From Brachypterus glaber (Eukaryota > Arthropoda > Insecta > Coleoptera > Kateretidae), in contig OY294049.1 in NCBI GenBank assembly GCA_958510825.1, positions 744,001 through 808,000 on the forward strand: a stretch of 64,000 bases of DNA, read 5' to 3'. The notes below the pieces were generated by a model. It was not told where the DNA came from and made no database searches. It saw only the letters and a program-made list of their open reading frames with translations. Each line of letters begins with the position of its first letter. Position 1 is the first letter of the stretch. This document shows positions 35,483-46,915 of this stretch, piece after piece. The translations under genes were made by a program, and so were the position numbers.

Positions 35483-37723
35483 TGTAACCTTTGCTTTTAG
35501 CTCGGTTTACTAAATTATAACATTTTATATTGTAATGGTAGCCCCATACAATTAAACTTGTTTAATTTACCTGTTTGTTATTTCCTAGAACGTCATAGGT
35601 ATCATTTTTAAGTATTTTGTCTCATATTATGTTTATGGGGGCCCATGTTTAGGATGGTATTCTCCGAAAGCAGAATTTCTAAACATGCCACAATCGTAGG
35701 ATCACTAGGAGCACTGTCAATTCTTATTCTAGGCTTGGAATTCCATAAATATACATTAATTATAAAGATAAACTAAATAAACTTTAATATTTAGTTTTCA
35801 AAATTAAACATAACCTCACTTGTCAAAAATATTTGGTCTACAAACCAAATATATAGCTTCAGGCTTCTGTCGCAAGTGGTGTGCAGGATTTGGCGCATAG
35901 ATGTCGCTAGTATGCAGATTTCGTAATATTTTGTAAAAAGATTATTTTAAGATATTAAGGGCTTAGTTTTATTTAGAGCATTTAAAATTGCTTTAAAATG
36001 TATTGTAAAACGTATTAAAATAGTATTAGCTAATTTTGCTTCTGTAAAATTGTTTTTTTTTTTAAATTTGATAAGTTGCTAACTTCATGCCAGGAAATCA
36101 TATTTTTGATAATTATTGAAATTTAAACAATCAAAGTTAATTATAATAATTCTTAAGCCAGTTTGATGAACCTTTTAACTAAAAACAATTAATTTTCAAA
36201 ACAAATAAAATTAAGTTTTTAAGATTTGTTTTTGACAGATCGAAGCTATCTTCATAGCGTCCTTCTTGTTAAAATGGGCGAGGCAGCAAGTCGCAATAAG
36301 TAGAAAGTGTCTAAAAAAAACTTTTTAATTGGTGTATTTCACTTAATTAAATGAATGTTAATGCTTGGTTTAAGCGTATCCTATAATTTAAGTACAAAAT
36401 GGATAGATAAAACACTCCTAGGTAAGCAAATTGTTATTTTTGTGTCATGATCGATTTTAACGGTTATATTTTTTATGTAGGAATAAAAAACCTTCCTACA
36501 AGAAACGAAATTGGAAGCCACCGGTTTGGCGAATAAAACCGTAAGTTATCCATCTATTCTTATTTGTTTTTACTTTATTTTTAAGTATATTTGGAATTAA
36601 AAAGGGTTTCCTTCTTTTCCAATTATAGGGTCGCACGCTGAGTCGCACGCTGAGACGCTCGCTGAGTCGCACGCTGAGTCGCACGCTGAGTCGCACGCTG
36701 AGACGCACGCTGAGTCGCACGCTGGGTCGCACGCTGGGTCGCACGCCGGTTCGAATTTCGATCGATTTCTTGGTCGTTTGTTTGATACGATTTCTGAGAA
36801 GCACCTAATTAGTAGAGATGAAGCTTGGTATCCTGTATTGTTGGTTCTCTGAATGTACCACTCCAGTTATTCGTTCTGGTTAGTGGATTCTTGGGGTTCC
36901 AATAGTTGGAAATCGTCATATGTCCAAGGTGGGACACATTTCCTTCTAGTTAACTGCCAAGGTGACTCTATGGATTTTTAAGGTATTTATCAAGCATATT
37001 TGTATTGTTCCGTTTGAGATTCCAAGCGAAAAACCAAATGTTGTCTCCCTTCATGGAGCTGTATCATCACCGGATTATTTTGTAATTGTAAATTGATATC
37101 GACTAATGTATTTTTAAAATGTTTAATGTATGTCTAAGATTAATTTTATGAATAAGTTATACTTATTATCGGCCGGCCTTAACATGAGTACTCATTATTA
37201 AAGGTTAAATAGATTCTTAAAATTTGTCTGTAGGATCCAAATTTCCATTAAAGGAAAACATTTGCTAATTTACTTGCTCTGGAGTGAATATCATTAAATA
37301 GTTTACTTTGGGGTGCATACCAAAAAACCTGGAAATGCTATTTATTTCAGAGAAAGTTCACATTTGTGCGGCACGATCCTACGGATAAAAACTATTGTAA
37401 CATTTTGTTATCAATCAATATTTATTTTTTTTTGTCTCACTATTGTTAATAAAACTAATAATTAATTAACTTTTTGTGCATTATTTGTCAATCTATTTTT
37501 CAGCTGTGTTTTGTTTTGATATAAAGCTTATGCCCCCTCACTTGTCTATTTTAGACTGGCGCCCACAAATATAACGACTGGTTATAATCAAAAATTATAA
37601 GGAACTCCACCCGCGACCCACGCTCTCCAAAAAACTTTAATAGCTCCGTGGTATGCAGCCTTTCTCCTTGGATGTTTTATAAATTGTAGGTTACAATTTT
37701 TTAACACCAAGGCAAGGGTTACA
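35483..37723 (+). repeat. 3' LTR (2,241 bp)
   Basis: Same length and, by eye, same sequence as 26879-29119, with the same TGTAACC start, ten-unit minisatellite and GGTTACA end. It is directly followed by ATAT, the target duplication, and then the LINE ORF2 continuation. Confidence 0.95.
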
Positions 37724-39580
37724 ATATCCAAAACCCACAGGACCTTCCCCGAGATCTCAAAGACCTAATCAGAGAGAAAAACCGACTTTTTCGTCGTGCA
37801 CGCACCCTCCAAGACCCCCATATAAAACGCGAAGCAAACAGACTTACCCAGGAAGTCAAAGACCTACTAAACGTACTAGCAAACTCCCGCTGGGATAGAT
37901 CACTTTGGAGAATGGCCAAAACCCTATCCCTCGACCACCAACGAGGCATGCCCCCAATTCACGGCCAAAGAGGAGTCGTCTACTCCACCCCCGAAAAAGC
38001 CGAAGCATTTGCTGACGCAATGCGGAAACAATTTCAACCAAACCCTCCAATCCCCCCCGACTCCGACTCCGAATCAGAGACCGACTCCGAGCCCGACTCT
38101 GACGACGAGAACTACGAGCAACTGATGCATGAAAGAGAAATAAATCATATCTATAATAGAGTCATTAACCAAGTCGAAAACGACATTATCACCCCCACAT
38201 CCCCCGAGGAAATCAAACGCATCATCAAAAATCTCCCAAAAAGAAAAGCCCCCGGCCCCGATCAAATACCGAATAAAATCCTTAAAATACTCCCCCGGAA
38301 AACCATTATGGAAATCGTTAACATAGTTAACGCAATGCTCAGACTGCGCCACTTTCCAAAGCCCTGGAAAAACGCAGACGTAATAGTAATCAAAAAACCC
38401 GGACAAAATCCAACTTTTGCCGAAAGCTACCGCCCCATAAGCCTTCTTTCCTCCCTAAGCAAAATAGCCGAGAAATTCATTCTAACCAGACTCCAAACTC
38501 TAGTTGAAGAACTAAATCTCCTTCCAAACGAGCAATTCGGCTTCCGAAGCAGACACTCCACAGTCTACCAGGTTGCTCGCCTGGTAGACTCTGTAACGGA
38601 CGGACTAAATAGGCGCGAAGCAGCGGGACTGATCCTCCTGGACATCGCAAAAGCCTTCGATAAAGTTTGGCATAAAGGTCTTGTAGCCAAACTCCACTTT
38701 CTCGGCCTCCCCCCAGGCATCACTAAACTCATAGCCTCCTTCCTCAAAGGCATAGATTTTCAGATAAAAATAGGCGACTAAGTCCAGCACCCGCCGCATC
38801 AAAGCTGGCGTTCCACGAGGTTCCCCACTATCCCCCCTTCTGTACAACCTCTTTACCGCAGATATTCCAAAAACACAGGGCACTGAAATAGCCCTGTTCG
38901 CCGATGACACCGGCATCCTAGCCAGAAACCCCCAGCGCATCCATATCGCCCTCCAGCGCCAAATGGATGCCCTAATCAAATGGTTCTCCAAATGGAAAAT
39001 CAAAGTAAACGCCAATAAAACCAAAGGCATTCTAATCTCTAGGATTAGAAGAGGCCCACCCCAACCCATTCAGATAAATGGCCAACCCATTAACTGGGAA
39101 AACCATGCCAAATACCTCGGCATTACAATTTCCAAAAACCTGACGTGGGATCAGCACGTCAAAAACACCCTCCAAATAGCAAACTGCCGCCTCTCCAAAC
39201 TCTACCCCTTAATAGGTAGAAAGAGTCCCCTATCCATTAAAAACAAACTTCTTCTTTACAACCAAACCCTAAAGCCGGTACTTCTTTACGAAGCCCCGGC
39301 CTGAAACAAAATCACCCTTAACAAAGCGCTCTCAGCAAAACTTCAGGCCTTCGAAAACAAGGCACTCAGAATAAGCCTCGATGCCCCCTGGTTCATGAGG
39401 AACAACCAGATACACAGAGATCTCGAAATGCCCCTCCTAAAAACGGAAATCATCCGCTACAGCACGTCTTTTATACAAGACAATTTAGATCACCCAAACC
39501 CCCTCATTTCAAACTTTCTAGATTACGATCACGAAATACACAACACTGACAAAAAGATCAAAAACGTCCTCAACCAGTAA
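37724..39580 (+). pseudogene. jockey-like LINE ORF2, 3' part (reverse transcriptase)
   Basis: The frame continues directly from 26878 across the ATAT duplication. It encodes the reverse-transcriptase domain: KRKAPGPDQIPNK, SYRPISLLSSLSKI, NEQFGFRSRHST, LILLDIAKAFDKVWH. After a one-base frameshift near 38780 come AGVPRGSPLSPLLYN and LFADDTGI, the catalytic aspartates. A TGA at 39302-39304 interrupts the C-terminal region where Trp would be expected. The final frame ends at 39580. It copies LINE RNA at nicked chromosomal DNA. Lesions and the nested gypsy make it inactive. Confidence 0.9.
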
Positions 39581-39940
39581 TGGTACCCACTAATACAGGA
39601 CAGATGCATTCCCAGCATCAGTGAGCTAGTCTCACTCCTCCCGCACATCCCTCCTCTCCCTATCCCATCCCTACTCATCCCCCTCCCACCCACTCCCCAG
39701 CGCCAAATTATGACAGATGGAACTCGCATCAGTGAGCAGAGACCCACTCCCCCCTAAATTATGACAGATGCAAATCGCATTAGTGAGCATAGACTCACTG
39801 CCCCAACTATCCATTCAAATTAATTATTTTTTAGATAAATGAGCCATAGGCTGCGCCTGTCTCTTAAAGACCCAAACAAACTACTGCTGATGATGAAAAC
39901 ATCATTTTAAATTGAGCAAGCGTACCAAAAAGATAATTAT
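39581..39940 (+). other. LINE 3' UTR with ~50-bp repeats
   Basis: C-rich sequence with two clear and one degenerate ~50-bp repeats, each with GACAGATG, GCAT(C/T)AGTGAGC and CCCACTCCC-like parts (39705-39805). The LINE probably ends near 39935, where base composition returns to that of the host transposon. No poly(A) tail or target duplication was identified. Confidence 0.6.
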
Positions 39941-39951
39941 AATTAGTGAAA

Positions 39952-42126
39952 ATGCCGAAAGACAAGTTGTTTCATGAAGAAAACAGAAAAAAAGTTTGTG
40001 CAGGATGTGGAAAAAAAATCAGTTTTGGAAAATCCAATCCAGAAAAGTTTTATATTAATAATATTCTTGAAAATTCATTAAAAAAATTTTTAGACCCGAA
40101 ATACGACATTTTAAATCCAAGGTTTCCTGTTTCTATATGTACTACATGTCGCCATTCACTTAGCGAAAGGGAAAAGGGTATTACTAAAAGGCCTTTACCA
40201 AAGATTCCAAATTTTTTAGAACTGTTTTACCATTTTCAAATACCAGATCTGGTCCCGATAGAGAACAAAAAGAGAAAAACTGTAATTGCAGTCACATTTG
40301 CTCGATAGCAAGAGTCAACGCAATTAAAAAAAAATAAAAATTCCGCAATTAACAGTGTCACAAAAATGCCTCAAATATCAAAGGAAGAAACTAGAAATTC
40401 ATTAGAATTTTGTAAAGTATGTTTTGAAATAATTGGCAAAGGAAAAAGACACTCATGTAAAGCCATGAATGTTTCTGCAAACGTACAGAAAACTGTAGAA
40501 AACTTGCCAGAAAAACAACAGGATCAAATTATACATTCAATGCTAAGAAAAAAAATTAATGCTGATAATTCCCAAAATCAAAACATGAACCTGAACTTGG
40601 CCACTAAAGGAAGACGTGCAAGTCCAAAATCCAAAGAAAAAGCCCAAGTGAACTTGGGTGCTTCCGCATCGCAAATGAAAAAAATTACTAATTTCTTAAG
40701 ATGCAGTACAGGAAGGAATTCGGTGCCAGCATATTATGGGACTCATATTAGTAAACGTTCCAAGACATTAAAGGACATCTATAAAGATTGAATATTTGAA
40801 ATGTTTGTAGACGACCACGAAAAGAAAGCAAGACCAGTTATTTGGGCAGACGCAGAAGAGCTTTTAGATGCTGTACTCGAAGCCAGAGATGAAAGAGATA
40901 AAGTGTATATTAAAATAATGGCTGATGGAGGACAGGGCTTTTTTAAATTAAGCATGACATTGCTTCCTGAAAATTATTGCCTAGACGCCGAAAAAACTGA
41001 ACTGGAAAATAAAAAACCAAAAAGAAGCCTATACACAGAAGGCGGAAGCAGTGCAAAAAAGGCCAAATTAACCAGCGTGCAGAGAATTATTATGCTATGT
41101 ATTATTCCTGAAATCAAAGAAACATATGAAAATATAAAATTGCTCTTCGAATTAACAAAAATTAATAATATTCCATTTAAATTTGTGGCTGATTTCAAAT
41201 TAATACTTATAGTAAATGGTCAACAAACGGCGACATCAACGTACCCCAGCCCATATTGCTTTGTTACCCTAAATGAATTAAGAGATAATAAAGAAGAAAA
41301 AGAAGAAGAAGAAAAAGAAGTAGAAAAAGAAGAAGAAGAAGAAACAGAGGAAGATACAGCAAAGAAAGATCCACTTGATATATCAATTGAATGTATGAGT
41401 TTAAAAACATATGGCGATCTTCGAGACAGTTACAAAAAAAATTTTTCTCTCGGAAAAAACAAAAAATATGCCAAAGACTGTCATAATACAATAAACATGC
41501 CTCTGTTTGAAGAAGAAGATAAAACATATATTATAGAAAAATGCGTGGTACCAGAACTTCATATGTTGCAAGGAGTTGTCAACCATTTGTTTTGGGATGG
41601 GTTGGTAACGCTACTGGGAAGAGAAAGAGCATTAATTTGGCCTAAGAAGCTCAAACTTATAGCCAAAAATTATCATGGGTGCATATTTGAGGGCAATGCT
41701 TGTACGAAACTTTTAAAGGAAGCTGACAGATTAAATGATCCCATTATTCTAGGCTCCATCTATCCACTAGCCATTGTTCCATTTATTTCAGCCTTTAAGG
41801 CTATGAACAAAGTAGTAGAAGACTGCTTTTCTACAAAAAAAGTAAGCCCGGAATTAAAAAAGCATTTAAAAGAATTAAACAAAGCAATCAAAGCTACGGA
41901 AATTTCCATTACACTAAAAATTCATATAGGGTTAGAACATATTGAACATTCCCTTTATTTTTTAAACCAGAGTGGGCTTGGTCTTTGGTCTGAACAAGCA
42001 GGAGAATCAATTCATAGGGAGTTTCTTAAATCTTGGAATAAATATAAAATCAATTTTATGGATAATCCTGATTACAGAATACAATTTAAGAAAGCTGTAG
42101 TTGAATTTTCTTCAACACATTTATAG
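39952..42126 (+). pseudogene. putative DDE-type transposase of the composite transposon, two in-frame stops
   Basis: Three open segments (39952-40308, 40366-40791, 40801-42126) are all in one frame. Apart from the untranslated 57-base link, only a TAG at 40306 and a TGA at 40789 break ~725 codons. Both stops are one C-to-T change from sense codons (CAG, CGA). Visible parts are a cysteine pair site (CAGCGKK ... CTTC), a second one (CKVCFEIIGKGKRHSC), then MADGGQGFFKLSMTLLPE, a Glu/Lys-rich coiled insert, PELHMLQGVVNHLFWDGL, NYHGCIFEGNACTKLL and LWSEQAGESIHREFLKSW. Zinc sites plus the DGG motif and a late Glu within WSEQ..E recall the RAG1/Transib/Chapaev group of transposases, but this is an inference from motif layout. 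Position between long inverted repeats supports a transposase role. Confidence 0.5.
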
Positions 42127-42130
42127 TTCT

Positions 42131-42244
42131 ATTCATATACTTAGTAGTAGTAGTAAATTTTTGGGTTGGCCAAAGCCGGACAACTAGGCCATTTCTGGCC
42201 CTTTTTGTCACCCCAGGCAATCCCAGCCATTCATATACTTAGTA
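42131..42244 (-). mobile_element. 82-bp retro-insertion with 16-bp target duplication
   Basis: ATTCATATACTTAGTA occurs at 42131-42146 and again at 42229-42244. The 82 bp between them are much richer in G+C than the surroundings. Read on the minus strand they end in a TACTACTAC tail. A long target duplication and simple tail are the marks of LINE-machinery insertion, so this is a severely 5'-truncated LINE or SINE of unknown family. It lies in the 3' untranslated region of the transposase-like gene. Confidence 0.75.
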
Positions 42245-42597
42245 AATGTACCTATAGTTAAAGACAACATTTGTAAATTACAAATAAACATTGTGGATAA
42301 TTGTGTAAATAAAAGTTTTTTATTTTAAATACTAATTATTTTTATTTTAAACCCCAATCTTAAATTAACACACGTAATTAGTAAAGTACTTTATAACTAT
42401 AACTGCAATCTAACTTTCACGAGCTATATTTTGCAAACCAAAAGAGCTAAGTAAACAAATAAAACAACGTTTTTTAGATAATTTTCTTAGCTATTTTTTC
42501 AGTTATATGATTTTTTTTCTTTTACCTACTCGATTTTAAGATATTTACAAAAAACCAATTTATTGCATATGAAGGAAAAAATTGTAACATGAAATTT

Positions 42598-43107
42598 AAA
42601 ACGATAACATTTGAAGCTATATATCTCTTGATCTGTGGAAGCTATTGAGATAAACAAAATGTTGGTTTGTGTTGAATTTAACTAAGAATCTTTTATGTAA
42701 TAACTATTTTTGTTGTTGGAATTGTGGTTTTTGAGTTTTTTTACAAAAACCCAAAATATGCATGCTTAAAAAATGATTGACAATAAGCTATCTTAATATT
42801 CAACTTTGTTTGAGCTATAAAACGGTAAGGGTTTGAGCTAGCGAGTTCATTAAAAAAGCAGTTTGTAGATAATTTTTTTGTCTATCTTTTATAACAAAAC
42901 AGTTTTTTTCGTCGAGTTAGCCATTTTTATGAAATCCCTAGAAAACTAAATTTAGGCCCATTTAAGCCTTTTTAATCCCCATTTTCTCGAAAAGAGCTCG
43001 GGGGAGGATTTTAATATTAACAGTTTTATTCTTCAGACAACCCTCTTTCAATCTGGGAAGAGAGTTTTTGGCGCCAAAAAAAAACTTTATTTTGATTCAA
43101 GACACCT
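42598..43107 (-). repeat. right ~500-bp terminal inverted repeat
   Basis: Complement of 25096-25602 with scattered differences. The outer tip GACACCTGT is interrupted after CACCT by the CACAGTG element, and the last bases GT appear at 44850-44851. Confidence 0.8.
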
Positions 43108-44844
43108 CACAGTGGTTCAGAATTAAATAAAAATTGACAAAATTCTGAATTTTTGTGTACTTATATTTTCGATACCGCTGATTACGAATATCATAATGAA
43201 AAATCTGAAAAAAAAATTTTCGCGCCACTAGGGTGGAACATATTTTATATTTTCGATTTTGATGAAATTTGGTATGGATGCTTCATTTAAGATCCTTAAT
43301 ATGAATTAATACCTAAAAGTTCAAAATTTGGTATAGAGAAAAAGTTAGGGTGGTTCGAATTTTAAGATGTGGTCTTAAATGATCTAAATTAAGCCTTATA
43401 ATTAGGTTTATATTATTCATTACTTACATCTGTTCATAATTAAGCCCCTGAATATGATAAAGTCCATACCAATGTAAAAAGTCCAAACGAAAAAATAGTA
43501 ATTATCAATTTAAAAAAAAACGCTTAAAATCGCCCAGGTTTTTTTATATGCTTTTTTTCCCCAACATATGCTACTATCAAAATATAAAAAAAATGTTGCC
43601 CGAAATGGCACGTTTTTAAAAAAACTTAATTTAAATATTTTCATATTTTCCTGAAGGTATCGAATTAGAGTGAATTATAATAAATACTCTTGCCTACTTT
43701 TATAGGTATATTTTAGAAACAGCTGTTTAATCTTTTTAAAAAGAAAGATTAAGGATTACAAATGGTCCGAGATTAAGGATTAAAATATTAAATGCTAGGC
43801 TAAAATTACAATAACGCTGGAAATATCCTATTAAAACATGTTATTTAATTGGTTTTAAATATTTAATCCCCAATTAACCATACTTAAAATATTTTAGTAG
43901 GTACTAATAAGAATAATTATGTACAAGGAACTTATAAAATTTGTTGTAAAAATACGTTCTTAAACTAAAAGTAGCATTAAGGGCCACTTGCACTCAGCCA
44001 AACCGAGTTTAAGTTAAAAATGCTGCGTTCTGATTGGTCGGCCGTCAATTTAATCCAAGTTTAAAGTTAAATCATCATTGGTGCAAGTGGCCCTAAAACA
44101 GTTAAATTTCTCTATCAGGAAAATATAAAAATATTTAAATCAAGTTTTTTCAAAAACGTGCCATTTCGCGCAACTTTCTTTTTCATATTTTGATAGTACC
44201 ATATGTTGGGAAAAAAAAGCATATAAAAAAAACCTGGGCGATTTTAAGCTTTTTTTTTTAATTGATAATTAGTATTTTTCTCCTGTTCTCAAGTTAAACT
44301 ATCTTAATGGTAGAGTAAAACATATTTTAAAAATAAAATATAGTGATTTTAAGCATACATAGGCATAAAACAAGACACTACTTTCATCTATAAAATTATT
44401 GTTTGTCGCAATATGGCACATGACCTTGAAACTTAAATTATTACAATAATTGACCTATTTTTTTATTTTTTACATTGGTATGGACTTTATCATATTCAGG
44501 GTCTTAATTATGAACAGATGTAAGTAATAAATAATATAAACCTAATTATAAGGCTTAATTTAGATCAATTAAGACCACATCTTAAAAGTCGAACCACCCT
44601 AACTTTTTCTCTATACCAAATTTTGAACTTTTAGGTATTAATTCATATAAAGGATTTTAAATGAAGCATCCATACCAAATTTCATCAAAATCGAAAATAT
44701 AAAATAAAATATGTTCCACCCTAGTGGCACGAAATTTTTTTTTTCAGATTTTTCATTATGATATTCGTAATCAGCGGTATCGAAAATATAAGTACACAAA
44801 AATTCAGAATTTTGTCAATTTTTATTTAATTCTGAAACACTGTG
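43108..44844. mobile_element. Transib-like non-autonomous palindromic transposon
   Basis: The 1,737-bp element begins CACAGTGGTTCAGAATTAAA and ends in the complement of CACAGTGTTTCAGAATTAAA. CACCT is duplicated on both flanks (43103-43107 and 44845-44849). The intact site is still visible in the opposite arm at 25096-25107. CACAGTG termini and 5-bp duplications are hallmarks of the Transib/RAG group (the same heptamer as V(D)J signal sequences). Inverted arms of roughly 600 bp surround an unpaired centre that carries a MITE at 43981-44093. There is no coding frame, so it depends on a transposase elsewhere. Confidence 0.8.
43981..44093. mobile_element. 113-bp MITE, PIF/Harbinger-like
   Basis: GGGCCACTTGCAC at the left end is repeated exactly in inverted orientation at the right end. 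TAA flanks both sides (43978-43980 and 44094-44096), a 3-bp duplication as made by PIF/Harbinger transposases. It sits in the centre of the CACAGTG element. Confidence 0.85.
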
Positions 44845-45089
44845 CACCTGTGTCAGCTATCATTATCAACTTTTGGTTTACTTTAAGGATCTCATGTATT
44901 TTATGCAAGATTCAGTAATAATATGTTGATGCTAAACAGGGTGATTTATTAACCTCTTTCCAAAATTTAACAATGAAAAGTAGATTTAATTTCATGAAAA
45001 AAAAATTATATAATTGTCCTATCTGTCTTTGTTCAGAAGTTATATCGCTTTTAAAATGTTCAAGTTGAAAAACGTATTACCATGATTTA

Positions 45090-45850
45090 GCAAAACAAAA
45101 TTTAGTAACTATCATTTTAAATAATCAACTGTTAAAAATAGTTAGTTTATGTCAATGGTCAGCCCTACATTTAGATTAGATAAAAAAATATTTATTTATG
45201 TTATATTTATTATAATTATCCATTGTTATATTAATATAGATATTTCATATAAAAAAAAGATAGAAAAAAGTCCTACAGAGAGATACAAAAGTATAATAAT
45301 TTATGGGAGGGTTGGTGTAGTGGTCTACCGCGTCTGTACATCACAAGTCTACTAGCCAACTAGCTTGAGTTCGATTCTCACTGGCGCCGATTTGCCTTTT
45401 TCAGTTAATTAATAATTGAAATTTGACGAAGGCGTAAGTGAAGCTGACACTCCCTATAAAAACTGGTTCGAAAGTCAGTATAAGCCGGTGGTTCCCTCTA
45501 CTACTAGCCCACACAAGTCCTGGACTTAGGGGATGCTTAATTAAGTACAATAGTACGAGGTTAAACAAACATGTAATGTAATAATTATTATTATGTTTTA
45601 AAATAAAAATACGCATATTTTAAGTAAAAATAATATTTTAAATTACATTTTAAAGGGCTAATGAATACCTAAAATATGCATAATTTTATTTTAAAACAAA
45701 ATAATAATTATACTTTTATCTCCCTCTGTATAACTTCTCTCTTTATATAATCCAAATGTAGCGCTGACCATTGACATAAACAAATTATTTTTAATAGGTG
45801 ATTATTTAAAACATTTTATTTTTGTATTAAAAAACATGCCAAATGCTTTA
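45090..45850. repeat. foldback element enclosing a SINE
   Basis: TTTATGTCAATGGTCAG near 45147-45163 recurs inverted near 45767-45785 (CTGACCATTGACATAAA). Similarity extends outward through AAATAATCA and inward through CTACATTT.GATTA and ACAGAGaGA. The loop is almost entirely the SINE at 45305-45575, inserted between otherwise adjacent arms. Ends are not sharply defined. 44852-45089 shows nothing recognisable. Confidence 0.65.
45305..45575 (+). mobile_element. tRNA-derived SINE
   Basis: The A box TGGTGTAGTGGTC is at 45313-45325 and the B box GAGTTCGATTCTC at 45367-45379, about 42 bp apart as in tRNA genes. The tRNA-like head is followed by TGGCGCCGATTTGCCTTTTT and a ~170-bp body shared with the minus-strand copy at 21275-21532. 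The body ends CAAACATGT, followed by an AT-rich stretch. Confidence 0.85.
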
Positions 45851-45879
45851 CGTCACATGTATAATAAAAAAAAACATGT

Positions 45880-46900
45880 TAGATTTTTAAAATATTTTTT
45901 TGGTAATCTAGAGGTCAAAAACTTTCATATTTTAAGTTTTTTCAAAATTTGATTAAATTGCGCATTTAAGAGTTAATTTCAAAATTTAGGTCCAATCCAG
46001 CATGGGACGATGTGGCAATTTTACATAGTATAATTTTTCTAAGGGTCAAATTACCACTGGATAGGTAGGTTTTTTAGGGTAGGTAGGCAACACTACACTA
46101 CTGCGGAACCAAGCAAGCAACCCATCTAGACTAAAAAACTTACGTATTTAGTAATCTAGGTCAAATGAAGATTTGGAAAAACATATGTTTCCTACGATTC
46201 TCTATGAAAATGACATTTAGCGCACTCTTTTGTTCTTTAGAAAACGCCTTATATCACACTAGTTTGATATTTTTATATCACCCTGTGATATTTATGTATG
46301 TATGTTTGCCTAATTTTATTTAGATATACCTCGTAGATTCTACGAATAGGGAACGTTCAAGCATTACGTAACACAAATTTTGATCATTTTGGACTTTGGA
46401 AAAGAGAAGATATAACTCAAAAATGAACGAGTTTTCAAATTTATGTTTTATGGTTTTTTAATTACCATCTGTTAAATTTGTATTTATTTGGATTTCGTGA
46501 TTCTTTAAAACCTCATTTGTGACCTTTTCTTTAGTTATTTAGCAAAATTTTATTGACAAATTGTCAGAAAATAGAGTTATGTTGTTATTGCACTAACTTT
46601 ATTGGTGATATTGTGGAAGTTTGCCAAATAAGGTACCTTAACGGTGGGTTTCTTGAAACTATTTAACAAACCATTAGCTAATCAGACACTTGAAATGTGA
46701 ATTACTTTGGAATTTCATTATACAAAATTACTTTAAACATCAGATTTATTAGGGATTAAACGTATCTAGAAACCGACTGTAAGTGCAATAAAAACTTTTA
46801 GCACCTGTTATTTACAGTATTATATTTTTTGCACAAAAATGTATTTAAAATTAATTGTGCGATGATGCTTTTTTTTCAGAATTTTCGAGAATATATTTAA
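45880..46900. other. AT-rich stretch without recognised features
   Basis: No open frame, repeat or RNA-like structure that I can support. A TATCACACTAG...TATCACCCTGTGATATT phrase near 46250-46292 is weakly palindromic. Confidence 0.4.
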
Positions 46901-46915
46901 GTATTATTATTATAT

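Larger units (their letters stand above)
26879..37723 (+). mobile_element. full-length Ty3/gypsy LTR retrotransposon
   Basis: The element is 10,845 bp with two LTRs of exactly 2,241 bp that look identical wherever compared. ATAT flanks both ends (26875-26878 and 37724-37727) as target duplication. It has a primer-binding region right after the 5' LTR, one uninterrupted gag-pol frame, a ~910-bp region without a gene after pol, and a G-run polypurine tract before the 3' LTR. There is no envelope frame. Identical LTRs and an intact frame imply a very recent insertion. Confidence 0.95.
25096..44851 (+). mobile_element. composite DNA transposon with ~500-bp terminal inverted repeats, heavily nested
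   Basis: The arm 25096-25602 and the arm 42598-43107 (plus 44850-44851 after the CACAGTG element) are inverted copies about 500 bp long at roughly 90-95% identity by eye. The outer tip reads ACAGGTGTCTTGAATC on both sides; the right tip has an extra terminal C (CACAGGTG). Between them lie a LINE with a gypsy element inside it, and then a transposase-like gene that reads toward the right arm. Without the insertions the element would be about 3.5 kb: arm, gene, arm. No target duplication could be seen. The LINE sits just inside the left arm. Confidence 0.6.
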
